This document shows positions 51,891 to 61,825 of a DNA stretch of 64,000 nt, one piece after another. This stretch comes from Paenibacillus sp. An7 (GTDB lineage: Bacteria > Bacillota > Bacilli > Paenibacillales > Paenibacillaceae), in the NCBI RefSeq assembly GCF_009870785.1, contig NZ_WTWX01000003.1, positions 159,133 to 223,132 on the forward strand, in the 5' to 3' direction. Below the pieces are notes generated by a model, which saw nothing but the letters and a program-made list of their open reading frames with translations, did no database searches and had not been told where the DNA came from. The position numbers and the translations under genes are program-made. Each line of letters starts with the position of its first letter. Within the stretch, counting starts at the first letter, position 1.

Positions 51891-53132
51891 TTAGATTTTG
51901 ACATTGTAGCTTGATGGAAGCGGAGGCTGGTAACCGTATCTACGTACAATATAGTACATCATACCAAAACCGATTGTTCCCACAGCAGCCATGAATACGC
52001 CAACCTGATACATAACGGACGCTCCAAAGTTCTGGAACATAAAACCGCCAAATATGCCGGCGATCACACCTGAAATTCCACTCCAGGAGAGCGTGTAGAG
52101 CGCTTGTCCAGAGGACCGGTATGGTTTTGGAATGAAGAGCATGGTCAGCTGAGTTCCTACATAAAAATATCCGCCAAATGTAACGGCATGTAGCAGCTGG
52201 ATAAAGGCAATCTGCATCGGAGTGGTTGCCAGTGCCATCAGTTCCCAACGCAGCGCAAAGAGCAGACTGACGATCGTGAGACAAGCGAGCATGACGGTCA
52301 TTTTCCGTTTCAGAAAACGGTCAAATAATAGAAACACAGCAATCTCCAGAATAGAGGACATAAATACAGCGAGACCTACCATTTGTTTGCTTCCGCCAAG
52401 TTCGGTAATGTACAAAGACATAAACGAACTATTCATGGCATTTGGAATGGACACAAGAATCCCAAGAATCACGAATGTCATGAAATAGGGATTCATGATA
52501 ACCTGAGAGAATCCGCGCATGGTAACAATCGGTGCATCAGATGATCGCTTAAGACGTGGCAGAAGAAGCGCAAATCCAAAGGCTGTAATGAGCAGAACAC
52601 TAAAGACTAGGGACATTTGGGAATCTCCGAGCCTGTCCATGATCGGCCCTGCTATAATGGCAGTGAACGCCCAGCCCATGGAACCCCATAGACGAAAGGA
52701 ACCAAATTTATAGTCTGTTCCATCAATATAGGTCAGAATCATACTGTTCGTCTGTGCAAATAAGGGACTCTGAAAGAAATAGTAAAAGATCATTGCCGTA
52801 AAAATAAGACTGTAACTCTGCGCTAGGAATACAGCTTGTACAAACAACAGAGTACCCGCCACCATAATAAGTACGGTCTTACGGATGTTCTGAGTACGAT
52901 CACTCATATACCCCCAGAAAGGGTTAGCAAACAGAGAAACAAAAGGACCAATGGCCATCAGGCTGCCGATCTCGATTTTCGTCAGACCAATGTCTTGAAG
53001 ATAAATCTGAAAGAAGCTGGTAAAGACCGCAATAGCCCCATAGACAAAGAAATTATACAGCTTCAGCTGCGAAAAAGAGGACGTACGCAAAGGTAAGCCA
53101 TTCCTTTCGGTGGAATCATATATTTTTGGCAT
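51891..53132 (-). CDS. MFS transporter (LacY/nucleoside-symporter-like)
   Basis: 413-residue permease with 12 predicted membrane helices. The loop 2-3 motif is FWGYMSDRTQNIRKT, and GSFRLWGSMGWAFTAIIAGP resembles the LacY/NupG-type (PF12832) branch. The substrate could be a sugar, nucleoside or drug. The ATG at 53132 has no ribosome site; a TTG fifteen codons in (LRTSSFSQLK) has AAAGGA nearby and may be the true start. Divergent from mobA. No regulator is adjacent. Confidence 0.82.
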   Translation of the reverse strand: MPKIYDSTERNGLPLRTSSFSQLKLYNFFVYGAIAVFTSFFQIYLQDIGLTKIEIGSLMAIGPFVSLFANPFWGYMSDRTQNIRKTVLIMVAGTLLFVQAVFLAQSYSLIFTAMIFYYFFQSPLFAQTNSMILTYIDGTDYKFGSFRLWGSMGWAFTAIIAGPIMDRLGDSQMSLVFSVLLITAFGFALLLPRLKRSSDAPIVTMRGFSQVIMNPYFMTFVILGILVSIPNAMNSSFMSLYITELGGSKQMVGLAVFMSSILEIAVFLLFDRFLKRKMTVMLACLTIVSLLFALRWELMALATTPMQIAFIQLLHAVTFGGYFYVGTQLTMLFIPKPYRSSGQALYTLSWSGISGVIAGIFGGFMFQNFGASVMYQVGVFMAAVGTIGFGMMYYIVRRYGYQPPLPSSYNVKI

Positions 53133-53310
53133 AAATTCATGTTTTGTTTACACTTTAGCACGTAATTGTAAGGGGATACAATTTATTTTTATTCTAAGAT
53201 GTTAATGATGTGGATAATACGTGAACAGCAGGCGGCCCTTGTAGGTTATATAATATCTTTAAGAAGGAACATAGCCCTTCTATTTTATTAAGAACGGAGA
53301 GATTAGGCAG

Positions 53311-53946
53311 ATGAAGATTGCAGGCATTGTGCTCGCTGGCGGAGCATCCCGGCGTATGGGAACAGATAAAGCTGTACTCGAGCTTGGGAATAGCAGGGTT
53401 CTAGACATCATAGCGGGGGAGCTGTCCAGCATGACATCAAAAGTCTATATTGCAACAGGGTCCGTAAGCAGAGAAGAAATGGGTTCTGAGTATATAGAGG
53501 TAAAAGATATCTATCCGGGGAGCGGCCCGCTAGCAGGGATTCAAGCAGGAATGCTTCGGGGAGAAGCCGATCTGTATGTGGTTGCTTCCTGTGATATTCC
53601 TTTGATTCGTGCAGAATTATTATCTGCGATGGTGGAGGTAATGGAGGTCGATCTTGATTCTGGAATTCAGGCTCTTGTACCGCAGATTAAGGGCCAGATT
53701 CATCCCCTGGCGGCAGTGTATCATCATAGCATGATAGATACGCTTGAGACCCAGCTTCGGGAAGATAATCGCAGGGTAAGGGATACACTCTCTAAGCTTT
53801 CCGTTCGTTATGTAACCGAATCTGAGCTGGAACTGGTCACGGGCATTCCTGCTTTGCAGATCGAAGAAATGTTTATCAATATGAATGAGAAAGAAGACTA
53901 TGAGCGGGTGAAACAGATATATGAATCTAGAGATCAGAATCAGTAA
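53311..53946 (+). CDS. mobA: Molybdenum cofactor guanylyltransferase MobA
   Basis: 211-residue nucleotidyltransferase that attaches GMP to molybdopterin-Mo to give the bis-MGD cofactor. GTP-binding loop LAGGASRRMGTDKA (8-21), GPLAGIQAGM and the Mg-binding SCDIPLI are present. The ATG follows GGAGAGATTAGG. It stands alone; other moa/moe genes and molybdoenzymes must lie elsewhere. A TATAAT lies about 70 bases upstream. Confidence 0.9.
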   Translation: MKIAGIVLAGGASRRMGTDKAVLELGNSRVLDIIAGELSSMTSKVYIATGSVSREEMGSEYIEVKDIYPGSGPLAGIQAGMLRGEADLYVVASCDIPLIRAELLSAMVEVMEVDLDSGIQALVPQIKGQIHPLAAVYHHSMIDTLETQLREDNRRVRDTLSKLSVRYVTESELELVTGIPALQIEEMFINMNEKEDYERVKQIYESRDQNQ

Positions 53947-53951
53947 GCAGA

Positions 53952-54021
53952 TAAAAAACATGCCCTTAAAGACATGAAATTATTTCCTGGGTGAAAGAAT
54001 AAATTCATCTTTAAGGGCATG
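53952..54021 (-). terminator. Large hairpin between mobA and the YvgN-like gene
   Basis: CATGCCCTTAAAGACATGAA and TTCATCTTTAAGGGCATG arms around a 25-base loop. The T-run (TTTTTT) is on the minus strand, so it chiefly terminates the reductase gene. Confidence 0.75.
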
Positions 54022-54056
54022 CTCTGTAAACGATTTTATGCGTTGTGGCTGTATAT

Positions 54057-54890
54057 TTAGAAGTTAAAGTTATCTGGGTCTGGGCCAGTACGCTCATCCT
54101 TGTTCAGACTGTTGATTGTATTCATGTCTTCTGCAGTCAATTCGAAGTCAAAAATCGCTACATTTTCTTCGATACGGCTTGGTGTAACAGATTTAGGAAT
54201 AGTAATCGCATCATTCTGCAAATGCCAGCGAAGGATAACTTGAGCTGCTGTTTTGTTATATTTTTTTGCAATCTCCTGAATCAAAGCATTGTCTAATAGT
54301 TTCCCATTACCAAGTGGTGACCAGCCTTCGAAATGAATTCCTTTGGATTTGCAGAATTCACGAAGCGGTTCTTGTGTAAGATACGGGTGGAATTCAGACT
54401 GATTGACCGCAGGAACCGTTTTGGCTTCGCCCAGCAGATCTTCCAGATGATGAATATTAAAATTACATACCCCAATCGCCCGGACTTTACCGTCGCTGTA
54501 TAGGCGTTCGAGTGCTTTCCATGTATCTTTATATTTATCTTTTACCGGCCAGTGGATCAAATATAGATCGAGATATTCAAGACCGAGCTTTTCTAAACTG
54601 GTTTCAAAAGCACGAATGGTAGCATCATAACCATGATCTGCGTTCCATACTTTGGTTGTAATGAAAAGCTCCTCGCGAGGTACACCGGAATCTTTTATCG
54701 CTTTTCCGACACTTTCTTCATTCTTGTACGCAGCAGCTGTATCAATTGCACGATATCCGTGTTGAATGGCATGTTTAACGGCAGTGTAAGTTTCTTCTCC
54801 GTCTTTCGCTTTCCATACCCCAAGACCGAGCTGAGGCATTTTCACACCGTTGTTAAGGGTTACTGTATCTTGCAAGTGAGTAATGGTCAT
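54057..54890 (-). CDS. yvgN: Aldo/keto reductase AKR5 family (YvgN-like glyoxal/methylglyoxal reductase)
   Basis: 277-residue NADPH-dependent reductase very close to B. subtilis YvgN ([51 protein letters not shown]). Catalytic Asp and Tyr in [11 protein letters not shown], Lys in FITTKVWN and His in LIHWP are intact. YvgN reduces methylglyoxal and other dicarbonyls, so a detoxifying role is likely. ACGGAGGG lies about eight bases before ATG. Single gene. Confidence 0.9.
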   Translation of the reverse strand: MTITHLQDTVTLNNGVKMPQLGLGVWKAKDGEETYTAVKHAIQHGYRAIDTAAAYKNEESVGKAIKDSGVPREELFITTKVWNADHGYDATIRAFETSLEKLGLEYLDLYLIHWPVKDKYKDTWKALERLYSDGKVRAIGVCNFNIHHLEDLLGEAKTVPAVNQSEFHPYLTQEPLREFCKSKGIHFEGWSPLGNGKLLDNALIQEIAKKYNKTAAQVILRWHLQNDAITIPKSVTPSRIEENVAIFDFELTAEDMNTINSLNKDERTGPDPDNFNF

Positions 54891-55047
54891 AAATTATCCC
54901 TCCGTTAATAGATTCTTACTATTATTACACCTATATGGATTAAGCAACGCAGCGGTTTTTTAATCCTTTACTTTCATGCGCATACATATAGTTTCTTGTT
55001 TATTTTAGACTTCAGGTCAGGTGAAAGCAAGCTAGTCCACACTTCAT

Positions 55048-55083
55048 ACACAAACAAAAGGCCCCTGGAGGCCTTTTGTTTGT
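55048..55083. terminator. Perfect 15-bp stem hairpin
   Basis: CACAAACAAAAGGCC and its exact complement around a six-base loop, between the two minus-strand genes. T-richness on both arms suggests a bidirectional terminator for the copper amine oxidase-domain gene. Confidence 0.75.
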
Positions 55084-55156
55084 GTTAAAAAGTATAGGAA
55101 TTTGAATACCATATTTTGAAGAACTACGGGTAGATCAAGGTTCTTAATCTAATCCC

Positions 55157-56251
55157 TCAGCGTTTTGTAAAGGCGGAATAGGGGATAACAAACTTTGGCA
55201 TGCCATCTCCGAAGGAGGTGTACTCGTATTGCGTGAAGTAGATAACAATTCCATCACTGCTTAGGAAAAAATCACGATCTGGTTCAATTGTCTTAAACGG
55301 TGCAATTAGAGGCAGTTTGCGATCCGCGATTTGTTTCTTTATTTGCTGATTGATGATCGTAACATAATCCGACTCGCCGCCTGCGGCCTCTTTCAATGTG
55401 AGCAGGTCGCCTGTCGAGAGGTCGAAGGTATAGGCTTCGCGAGCAGTATCACTGTGTGCCCCTCCTAAGTAGACGGAGTAATCAGCGTAGAGACTTAGCA
55501 GTCCCTTTTCGTTATAAGTGACGGTAAATCGTCCATCGAAGCTCGGGCGCCGGATTGAAGCATTTGGATCTTTAGCCAACTGAGCGTTGTTTTCTTTAAC
55601 GACAGGGTCCATTTGTTTTGATCCAGCTGAAACGAAACGGTCAGCTTCTTTTTTCAGAAACTTGTTGATCTTTTGCTGTACCTCGGCATCTTTATACCCA
55701 GACAAGACAGGGTAGAACACAAGCAGAGATTTGTCCTCACCGTCTGCTCCGATTGTTTCCGCAGTAATGGAGAGCGCATTTTCCGATATGGCTTTAAGTC
55801 CGATGGTCTTTGATTTATTCTCGTACGTTACCTCGTAACCGAAGCTCTCTGACAAGAAACGGAGCGGAAGATACGTCGTGCCGCCTTGCAGGATAACCTC
55901 GGGGCCTAAAACGGGCTGGCCGTTCAGAACGTAAGAACTATTTTGGAGACTAATTTCCATTGTACGTTCTCTCCCCGTCACTTGAACGAGCTGGGTAGAA
56001 GGAACGTACTTCGTCTTTAATCCTAACGAGGTGTTTAGACTCCGTAATGCAATGTACGTTGAACCATTCTTGTTGATCGTGCCAATGCGAGAACTTTCCC
56101 CTTTGATCTTAAAGGGTTGAGAGATAACCGGATATTTTTTAACGGCTGCTGAAGCGTCGTCTGTGGATATATTGGCTGCGATGGGAAACACCATAATGGC
56201 GGCAAGTGATAAAGTCAGCGCCTGAGAACGCCACCCCTTTTTTCGATTCAT
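55157..56251 (-). CDS. Secreted copper amine oxidase N-terminal-domain protein with DUF3298-type domain
   Basis: About 364 residues with a signal peptide (basic start, hydrophobic LTLSLAAIMVFPIAAN, then ASA). Residues about 45-150 are the copper amine oxidase N-terminal-like domain (YIALRSLNTSLGLKTKYV, TTYLPLRFLSESFGYEV), common in Paenibacillus wall proteins. The rest matches DUF4163/DUF3298 (LYADYSVYLGGAHSD, FTQYEYTSFGDGMPKFVIP), as in RsiV-like anti-sigma factors and lysozyme-binding proteins. No copper oxidase activity is expected. Start uncertain: GTG 56263, TTG 56254 or ATG 56251. Confidence 0.83.
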   Translation of the reverse strand: MNRKKGWRSQALTLSLAAIMVFPIAANISTDDASAAVKKYPVISQPFKIKGESSRIGTINKNGSTYIALRSLNTSLGLKTKYVPSTQLVQVTGRERTMEISLQNSSYVLNGQPVLGPEVILQGGTTYLPLRFLSESFGYEVTYENKSKTIGLKAISENALSITAETIGADGEDKSLLVFYPVLSGYKDAEVQQKINKFLKKEADRFVSAGSKQMDPVVKENNAQLAKDPNASIRRPSFDGRFTVTYNEKGLLSLYADYSVYLGGAHSDTAREAYTFDLSTGDLLTLKEAAGGESDYVTIINQQIKKQIADRKLPLIAPFKTIEPDRDFFLSSDGIVIYFTQYEYTSFGDGMPKFVIPYSAFTKR

Positions 56252-56343
56252 CAATGAAATCACTACCCTTTCGTGTATTGACGTCGTTACATTTTAATAA
56301 ACGAGACCAAAGATAGAAAGGTTACGGAAACAGGAATATCCGT

Positions 56344-57279
56344 TCATTCCTGATGAACAGATATTTGCTGCTCCAGTTTGGTTACATCTTCTGTTGATAG
56401 GAAACCGGCCATAGGGTGAAGCGCTGCTGAAGTTCCGCATGCGGCACCTTGCCTTAGAATCTCCTCAATGTCACTCGGGTGTTTCAGAGCAGCTGCTACC
56501 ATACCTGCTACCATCGCATCTCCGCTGCCGAGTGGGCTTACGACGGAGACGGCAGGAACCTTTACGCGGTATAAGCTATCTGCTGATGCAGCTATAGCAC
56601 CATCCTCACCGAGAGAGATAACGGCAAGCTTTGCACCGGCTTTTACTAGCTGTGCAGCAGCCACCTTAGCAATATCCGGGGTGAGCTCGGTAACCCCGGC
56701 ATAGCGGGCTGCCTCTTCTGCGTTAGGCTTCACGAGGTCCGGCCCACCTTGCAGCCCTAGTGCGAGCGCCTCGCCGCTTGCATCAAGCGCGGTGCGCGCA
56801 CCTTGCGCCTTCGCCAGAGCAATCAGCTCGGCGTACAGTCCAGCAGGGCAGCCTTGCGGCAGGCTGCCCGAGAACAAGACCCAGGCGGAGCTTCGCGCCA
56901 GGGTCATTACTTTGCGGCGCAGCGCCGCAAGCTCATCGCGGGTGACTTCTGGCCCCGCCTCGATGAGCTCGGTCTGGGTGCTGGGCGATGACCCCAGCAC
57001 CGTAATAGCCAGCCGCGTTTCACCATGCGCGGCTTCCACAAAGTCGGCTGCGATGCCTTCGCTGCGCAGCCCATCCAGCACTTGCCGGCCCGTATGTCCG
57101 GCAACAATGCCCGTGGCGCCTACAGGTGCTCCTAGTAGGCGCAGTACCCGGGCGGCGTTAATGCCTTTGCCGCCTGGGACCGTAATCGCATGTTCAGGGC
57201 GGTGCACCTGATCCAGCTTAAAATTTGGCAGGGTGTACACTTTGTCTAGTGCAGCATTTAAGGTAACAGTGGTAATCAT
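56344..57279 (-). CDS. 1-phosphofructokinase-type PfkB sugar kinase
   Basis: 311-residue ribokinase/PfkB-family kinase. Signature 1 is VPGGKGINAARVLRLLG (about 38-54); signature 2 is SPLGSGDAMVAGMVAAAL (about 245-262), with the catalytic Asp in GSGDA. TLNAALDKVY at the start marks the FruK/LacC branch, so it phosphorylates fructose 1-phosphate or tagatose 6-phosphate. ATG 57279 has AAGGAGC upstream; the frame is open to 57429. Bases 56740-57200 are much richer in GC than neighbours, with alanine- and arginine-rich codons. No fruA or fruR is adjacent, unlike usual fru operons. Confidence 0.85.
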   Translation of the reverse strand: MITTVTLNAALDKVYTLPNFKLDQVHRPEHAITVPGGKGINAARVLRLLGAPVGATGIVAGHTGRQVLDGLRSEGIAADFVEAAHGETRLAITVLGSSPSTQTELIEAGPEVTRDELAALRRKVMTLARSSAWVLFSGSLPQGCPAGLYAELIALAKAQGARTALDASGEALALGLQGGPDLVKPNAEEAARYAGVTELTPDIAKVAAAQLVKAGAKLAVISLGEDGAIAASADSLYRVKVPAVSVVSPLGSGDAMVAGMVAAALKHPSDIEEILRQGAACGTSAALHPMAGFLSTEDVTKLEQQISVHQE

Positions 57280-57362
57280 CAGTGTAGGTAGCTCCTTAAT
57301 GGATATGGATTCTTTCATCATACAGGAAGGCTTGAAGATTCCGCTATGCTTCTTCTTAAACA

Positions 57363-57402
57363 TAAAAAAGAGCAATGAATACGCAAGGTATTCATTGCTC
57401 TT
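57363..57402 (-). terminator. Terminator of the RND efflux operon
   Basis: AAGAGCAATGAATA and its perfect complement (14 bp) with a short loop and a minus-strand run of T. Confidence 0.9.
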
Positions 57403-57454
57403 ACACTTTACAAACGATTCACTTAACAAGGCTCCTTAAGGAAGAACGATTAAT

Positions 57455-60400
57455 CTAATCTTCAATCCGTTTTTTCTTAAATTTCATTAAGAATTCATAT
57501 ACGATCGGTACAATAACAAGCGTGAGCAACGTAGAACTGATGAGCCCGCCAATTACCGTAACGCCAAGCCCTTTGGAAATAATACCAGCACTGTTCTCCC
57601 ATCCAAATACAAGCGGGAGAAGAGCTCCAATGGTAGCTAGAGCCGTCATGAGAATCGGACGAAGACGAGTTGAACCTGCTTCAAGCAAGGCGTCTCGTGT
57701 AGACAGACCTTCGTTTTCCTTGTGAATAACGCGGTCAATGAGCACGATCGCATTCGTGACCACGATACCGATCAGCATCAGCGCACCCATCAAAGAGGAG
57801 ACGTTTAGTGTTTCCCCTGTAACAAGCAAACCGAGTAATGCTCCAATCACCGTAAACGGCAAGGAGAACAGAATGGCAAATGGAGCAAGTCCGCCGCCAA
57901 ACGTTACGACAAGTACGAAGTACACGATCGCGATCGCAGCCAGCATAGCAAGACCGAGCTGTGTAAAGGTCTCGTTAATTTGTTCGGTTACCCCGCCAAA
58001 TTCAACATGAACCCCTTCAGGTAAATCCATAGCATCAACCGCTTTTTCAATGGAAGATGAAGCAGAACCAACATCGGAAGCGAGGATGCTCGCCGTTACT
58101 TGCACGACCATATCACCGTCAATACGCATGATGGAGTCAGGAGTTGTTCCTTTTTCCACGGTTGCTACTTCTCCAATAGGAACCTTAATACCAAGCGGCG
58201 AAGCGACGGTTTCTTTTTCAATCGCTTCAATGCTTCCATATTCTTTACTATCCGTTTTAATGTAGACTTTGTAGGACTTACCGTCCACTTCGACTTCGGT
58301 TAGTACCGGACGTTCTCTTTCTGGACTAAGAGTCATCGCGAGCTGCCCGGCAGTAAGTCCGAGAGAGCTGAGTTTTTCTTGATCAGCTACGAGGGTATAT
58401 TGTTCATACCCTTCTGCTAGAGAAGATTCCGCATCCTCGAAGTTTACGGTATCGTCTTGTACCACTTTTAAAATATCATCAGCAACAGGTTTAATTTGAT
58501 CAAGACTGTCACCGAAGACGCTGACCGTAAGTGTGCTGCCGCCCATAGCTCCAGCAGCCATATCAAGTGTAGCCCATTCTCCTTCAGGTACACGTTCTTG
58601 GAGTCCAGTCAGCAGCTTTTCGCTTTCCTCACTTACCTTGACACCATCTTTAAAGATGACATAGAACAGACCCGAGTTGGAAGAACCCATACTCATCGGA
58701 TTACCGCCGCCAACAGAGTACTGCATACTTTCAACACCGCTTGCATCGAGAATGAACTTCTCAACGCTTTGAGTGCGTTCTTCTACAGTTTCTTGTGTTG
58801 CCCCTGGTTCAGGGCTGTAAGTTACCAGAGTATAATTGGTTCCTTGTTCTGGCAAGAAGCTGGTGCCGATAAAGCGAGTAAGGAACAAGCTGCCCACGAG
58901 CAGAACGACTGCTGCTCCTACCGTGATGAGCTTATGATTCAGTGTCCAATTCAAAATTCGAGTATAACCGCCTGCCAGTCGGCTTGGTTTATGCTCATGG
59001 TTCTTTTTGTTTTTCAGCCCGCCTCTAAAGAGGGAGTGAGCCATGGCAGGTACGATCGTGATCGCTACAACAAGGGAAGCGAGAAGTGCAAAGACCATCG
59101 TAAGTGCGAACGGCATAAAGAGTTCACCGACCATACCGCTAACTAATGCCAGCGGAAGGAATACCGCAATGGTAACAATGGTGGAGGACATAATCGGTAC
59201 AAACATTTCGCGCGTAGCAGCACCGATCAATTCTCTGCCTTTCAGTTTCTCTCCTGGCAGAGAGAGACGCCGATAAATATTTTCAATAACAACAATAGAG
59301 TCATCGACTACCCGGCCAATCGCAACCGTCATTGCTCCGAGTGTCATTACGTTAAGCGTAATATCCATTAGATAGAGTACGGTTAAGGCAATCAGTAGAG
59401 AAAGGGGAATCGAAATCACGGAAATAATCGTCGATCTCCAGTCTCGCAGGAAGAGTAGAATGATAAGTACGGCAAAGATGGCCCCAAATAGGGCTTTGGA
59501 TAACATCGTATGGACGGAGTCTTCAATAGGTTGACCCTGATCAAGAAGAATATCGAGATTAATATGATTGTATAGTTCTTCCAGTTCAGCGGAAGCCTCT
59601 TTTACTCCGTTTACAACGTCAACGGTGTTGGCATCATTTGCTTTTACGATAGAGAATCCGATCGATTCTGCACCGTTTGTACGAGAGATTGACTCTGCTT
59701 TACCGATGACTTCAATAGAAGCAATATCAGAAAGCTTAACGGTAGGTATCCCTGTCATTTGTGCTGCAGCACCCGTACTCGGAATGGCTTCAGCGCCTTC
59801 TTGCCCAGCTCCAGCCCCGGCTTCTGCTCCGCTGTTCGCATCGGCACTGCCCGCAGCACTGCCTTGACCTGAATTAGAAGGAACGACAGGAATCTTCAGA
59901 TTCTTCAGGTCATCTACGTCGATTACATTACCGTCTACAACAACCGCATTCTCTGTGTTTTCCATGGTGAACAGACCTAAAGGAACACGTAAAGCAGAGG
60001 CTTGAACGATTTGTTGTACCGTATCTTCGGTTAATCCGAGATCATTCATTTTGTTTTGGTCGAAGGCAAGAGTAACTTCTCTCGTATATTGACCGGATAC
60101 CTGAACAGATGCCACGCCATCTACATCTTCAAAGGCAGGTGCGATCTCATTCTCGGCAAGGCGAGTCAAATCTTCGAGGGACTCCCCATCTTTACCAGAT
60201 AAACTTATGGAAGCTACCGGGAAAGAGTTTATACTGAACTTGGAGATGGTAGGCTTCTGAGCATCATCGGGAAGTGGAACATCGTTTAGCACTTCGCGTA
60301 CTGCAGCCGTCGCATTGTCCAAATTTGTGCCATAATCAAATTCAATCATGACGGAAGAAACATTCTCCATTGATGTAGATGTAATACTCTTAATCCCATC

Positions 60401-60625
60401 TACATTACGAAGCGTTTCTTCGAGGGGCTTGGTTACATCCTCAACGACACCTTCCGGGGCTGCCCCTGGATATACCGCAGTGATGTTTAGGAACGGAATG
60501 TTGATATTTGGAATCGTTTCTTGCTTCATGGTCAAACCGCTGTACAGTCCGCCAAAGGTCAAGATAATGGTTAGAATCCAGATCGCCAGCTTGTTTCTCA
60601 GTGAGAAATTAATTATCCCTTTCAT
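57455..60625 (-). CDS. RND-family efflux transporter (SwrC/AcrB-like)
   Basis: 1056-residue proton-driven exporter with 12 membrane helices and two large external loops. Visible: N-terminal IINFSLRNKLAIWILTIIL, SMENVSSVMIEF, the TM4 proton-relay region GAMTVAIGRVVDDSIVVIENI (with Asp pair), and C-terminal LMGALMLIGIVVTNAIVLID. It is closest to B. subtilis SwrC (YerP). A low-complexity Ala/Gly/Ser insert (about residues 255-290) lies in the first loop. No membrane-fusion or outer-membrane partner is adjacent. It follows its TetR gene by 63 bases in one operon. Ribosome site weak. Confidence 0.92.
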   Translation of the reverse strand: MKGIINFSLRNKLAIWILTIILTFGGLYSGLTMKQETIPNINIPFLNITAVYPGAAPEGVVEDVTKPLEETLRNVDGIKSITSTSMENVSSVMIEFDYGTNLDNATAAVREVLNDVPLPDDAQKPTISKFSINSFPVASISLSGKDGESLEDLTRLAENEIAPAFEDVDGVASVQVSGQYTREVTLAFDQNKMNDLGLTEDTVQQIVQASALRVPLGLFTMENTENAVVVDGNVIDVDDLKNLKIPVVPSNSGQGSAAGSADANSGAEAGAGAGQEGAEAIPSTGAAAQMTGIPTVKLSDIASIEVIGKAESISRTNGAESIGFSIVKANDANTVDVVNGVKEASAELEELYNHINLDILLDQGQPIEDSVHTMLSKALFGAIFAVLIILLFLRDWRSTIISVISIPLSLLIALTVLYLMDITLNVMTLGAMTVAIGRVVDDSIVVIENIYRRLSLPGEKLKGRELIGAATREMFVPIMSSTIVTIAVFLPLALVSGMVGELFMPFALTMVFALLASLVVAITIVPAMAHSLFRGGLKNKKNHEHKPSRLAGGYTRILNWTLNHKLITVGAAVVLLVGSLFLTRFIGTSFLPEQGTNYTLVTYSPEPGATQETVEERTQSVEKFILDASGVESMQYSVGGGNPMSMGSSNSGLFYVIFKDGVKVSEESEKLLTGLQERVPEGEWATLDMAAGAMGGSTLTVSVFGDSLDQIKPVADDILKVVQDDTVNFEDAESSLAEGYEQYTLVADQEKLSSLGLTAGQLAMTLSPERERPVLTEVEVDGKSYKVYIKTDSKEYGSIEAIEKETVASPLGIKVPIGEVATVEKGTTPDSIMRIDGDMVVQVTASILASDVGSASSSIEKAVDAMDLPEGVHVEFGGVTEQINETFTQLGLAMLAAIAIVYFVLVVTFGGGLAPFAILFSLPFTVIGALLGLLVTGETLNVSSLMGALMLIGIVVTNAIVLIDRVIHKENEGLSTRDALLEAGSTRLRPILMTALATIGALLPLVFGWENSAGIISKGLGVTVIGGLISSTLLTLVIVPIVYEFLMKFKKKRIED

Positions 60626-60688
60626 CCGTAGGTTTCTTCTCCTCTCTCATTCACAAAAAAATATTGATCTATTTATAATAGCGCTTAT

Positions 60689-61603
60689 TTATTTGCGCCA
60701 AGATAAATACGTGTCAAGCAAATGCTCTAATTGTATGACTTGTTCTTCCAACCCAGTCACTGCACTTAAATTACTAAGCATACCCGTGAGGATCACGCGG
60801 CGGGGCTTCATTTCAGTAAGTTCATGTTCCAGTACAAGAATGGACTCGAGCGCTTCGGAGCGAACGAGCTCAGACAACTCTACATTTTTTTCAATGCACT
60901 GACGCATTTCCTTCAGTAATAGCAAAGGGTGTTTTTTAGCAGGGCTTTGTGGGATTCCCTCTTCAATCCAGGGGAGCAATAGTTCATGAGGAATAAACGG
61001 TTCTCCCCCATGACGCAGTTTCGCTTCTGCCAGATCATCAAGCGTTTCCACGAGATATTCCGCCATTCGCTTAATGGATATAGGCAGTATTTTTGAGAAC
61101 ATAATTTTTATGTAGGAACCCATCAAACTTTGTACTTGAAGCGCCATATCAAGAGTATAAGGATGAATCTGTGGCCCATACACATCAATCATTTTCTGAT
61201 TGAATTTTTTTAAGACGAGTTTGAACATATCTTCAGGACAATTCTTCTGCGTTAGGCCGCTGTTACCTTGACTGATGGCATCTTGAAATTGAGCAAGAAA
61301 AAATTCTTTGAGTTCCAAAAAATTTTCAAGCAAAATTTCAATCTGCCTGCAGAATATTTCTTTCGGTGATAAGTACTGTTCACTCTCCACAAGCACTACT
61401 TTGTCATAAATAGACTGAATACAGTAGTGAATCACACTCTGCTGCAGTTCTTCTTTCGATTTGAAGTGAAGATACAGACTTCCTTTAGAGATCCCGCAGG
61501 TTTCTGCGATTTCTTGCATGGAGGTTGCCGCAGTTCCTTTGGTAGAAAATAATCCAAGTGCCGTGACTACAATATGTTTCTTTTTATCCGTGGTTGAGTT
61601 CAT
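60689..61603 (-). CDS. TetR-family regulator of the RND efflux gene
   Basis: 304 residues, long for the family. The helix-turn-helix is residues about 20-50 (TSMQEIAETCGISKGSLYLH). The ligand-binding domain is about 100 residues longer than typical, with a C-terminal helical extension (MRQCIEKNVELSELVRSEAL). It is first in the operon with the RND gene, so it probably represses both; B. subtilis YerO beside yerP is a parallel. GAGGGGTG lies 10 bases before ATG. A TGACT-TCTT-AGTCA dyad lies upstream. Confidence 0.88.
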   Translation of the reverse strand: MNSTTDKKKHIVVTALGLFSTKGTAATSMQEIAETCGISKGSLYLHFKSKEELQQSVIHYCIQSIYDKVVLVESEQYLSPKEIFCRQIEILLENFLELKEFFLAQFQDAISQGNSGLTQKNCPEDMFKLVLKKFNQKMIDVYGPQIHPYTLDMALQVQSLMGSYIKIMFSKILPISIKRMAEYLVETLDDLAEAKLRHGGEPFIPHELLLPWIEEGIPQSPAKKHPLLLLKEMRQCIEKNVELSELVRSEALESILVLEHELTEMKPRRVILTGMLSNLSAVTGLEEQVIQLEHLLDTYLSWRK

Positions 61604-61645
61604 CGTCCAAGATCACCCCTCTCTAGAACTCCACGGTTCTCATTT

Positions 61646-61659
61646 TGACTAAGAAGTCA
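61646..61659. promoter_or_regulatory. Candidate operator of the RND/TetR operon
   Basis: TGACT-AAGA-AGTCA on the plus strand, a 5-bp-arm dyad 43 bases before the TetR start. Short, so moderate at best. Confidence 0.4.
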
Positions 61660-61750
61660 TGGAAATTATATCTTAATTAAGAGGGCGATACAACTTTACG
61701 CTGTAGGTAAGGGTGGGGAGATAACGAGGATAACAGGAGGGAATATAAAG

Positions 61751-61803
61751 AAAAGCCAAGAATGAAAAGTCAGCAGAAGGCTTCCTTTTCACTTTGGCTT
61801 TTG
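61751..61803 (-). terminator. Terminator of the SMR operon
   Basis: AAAAGCCAA...TTGGCTTTT outer stem with a TGAAAAG/CTTTTCA inner stem. On the minus strand it is followed by TTTCTTTA. Confidence 0.75.
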
Positions 61804-61825
61804 TGCCTTACTATGATACGAAAGT

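Noticed and set aside
56740..57211. Several plus-strand open frames across the GC-rich part of the sugar-kinase gene
   Set aside because: High GC removes stop codons from other frames. These frames have no ribosome sites, and their sequences are low-complexity Arg/Pro/Ser.
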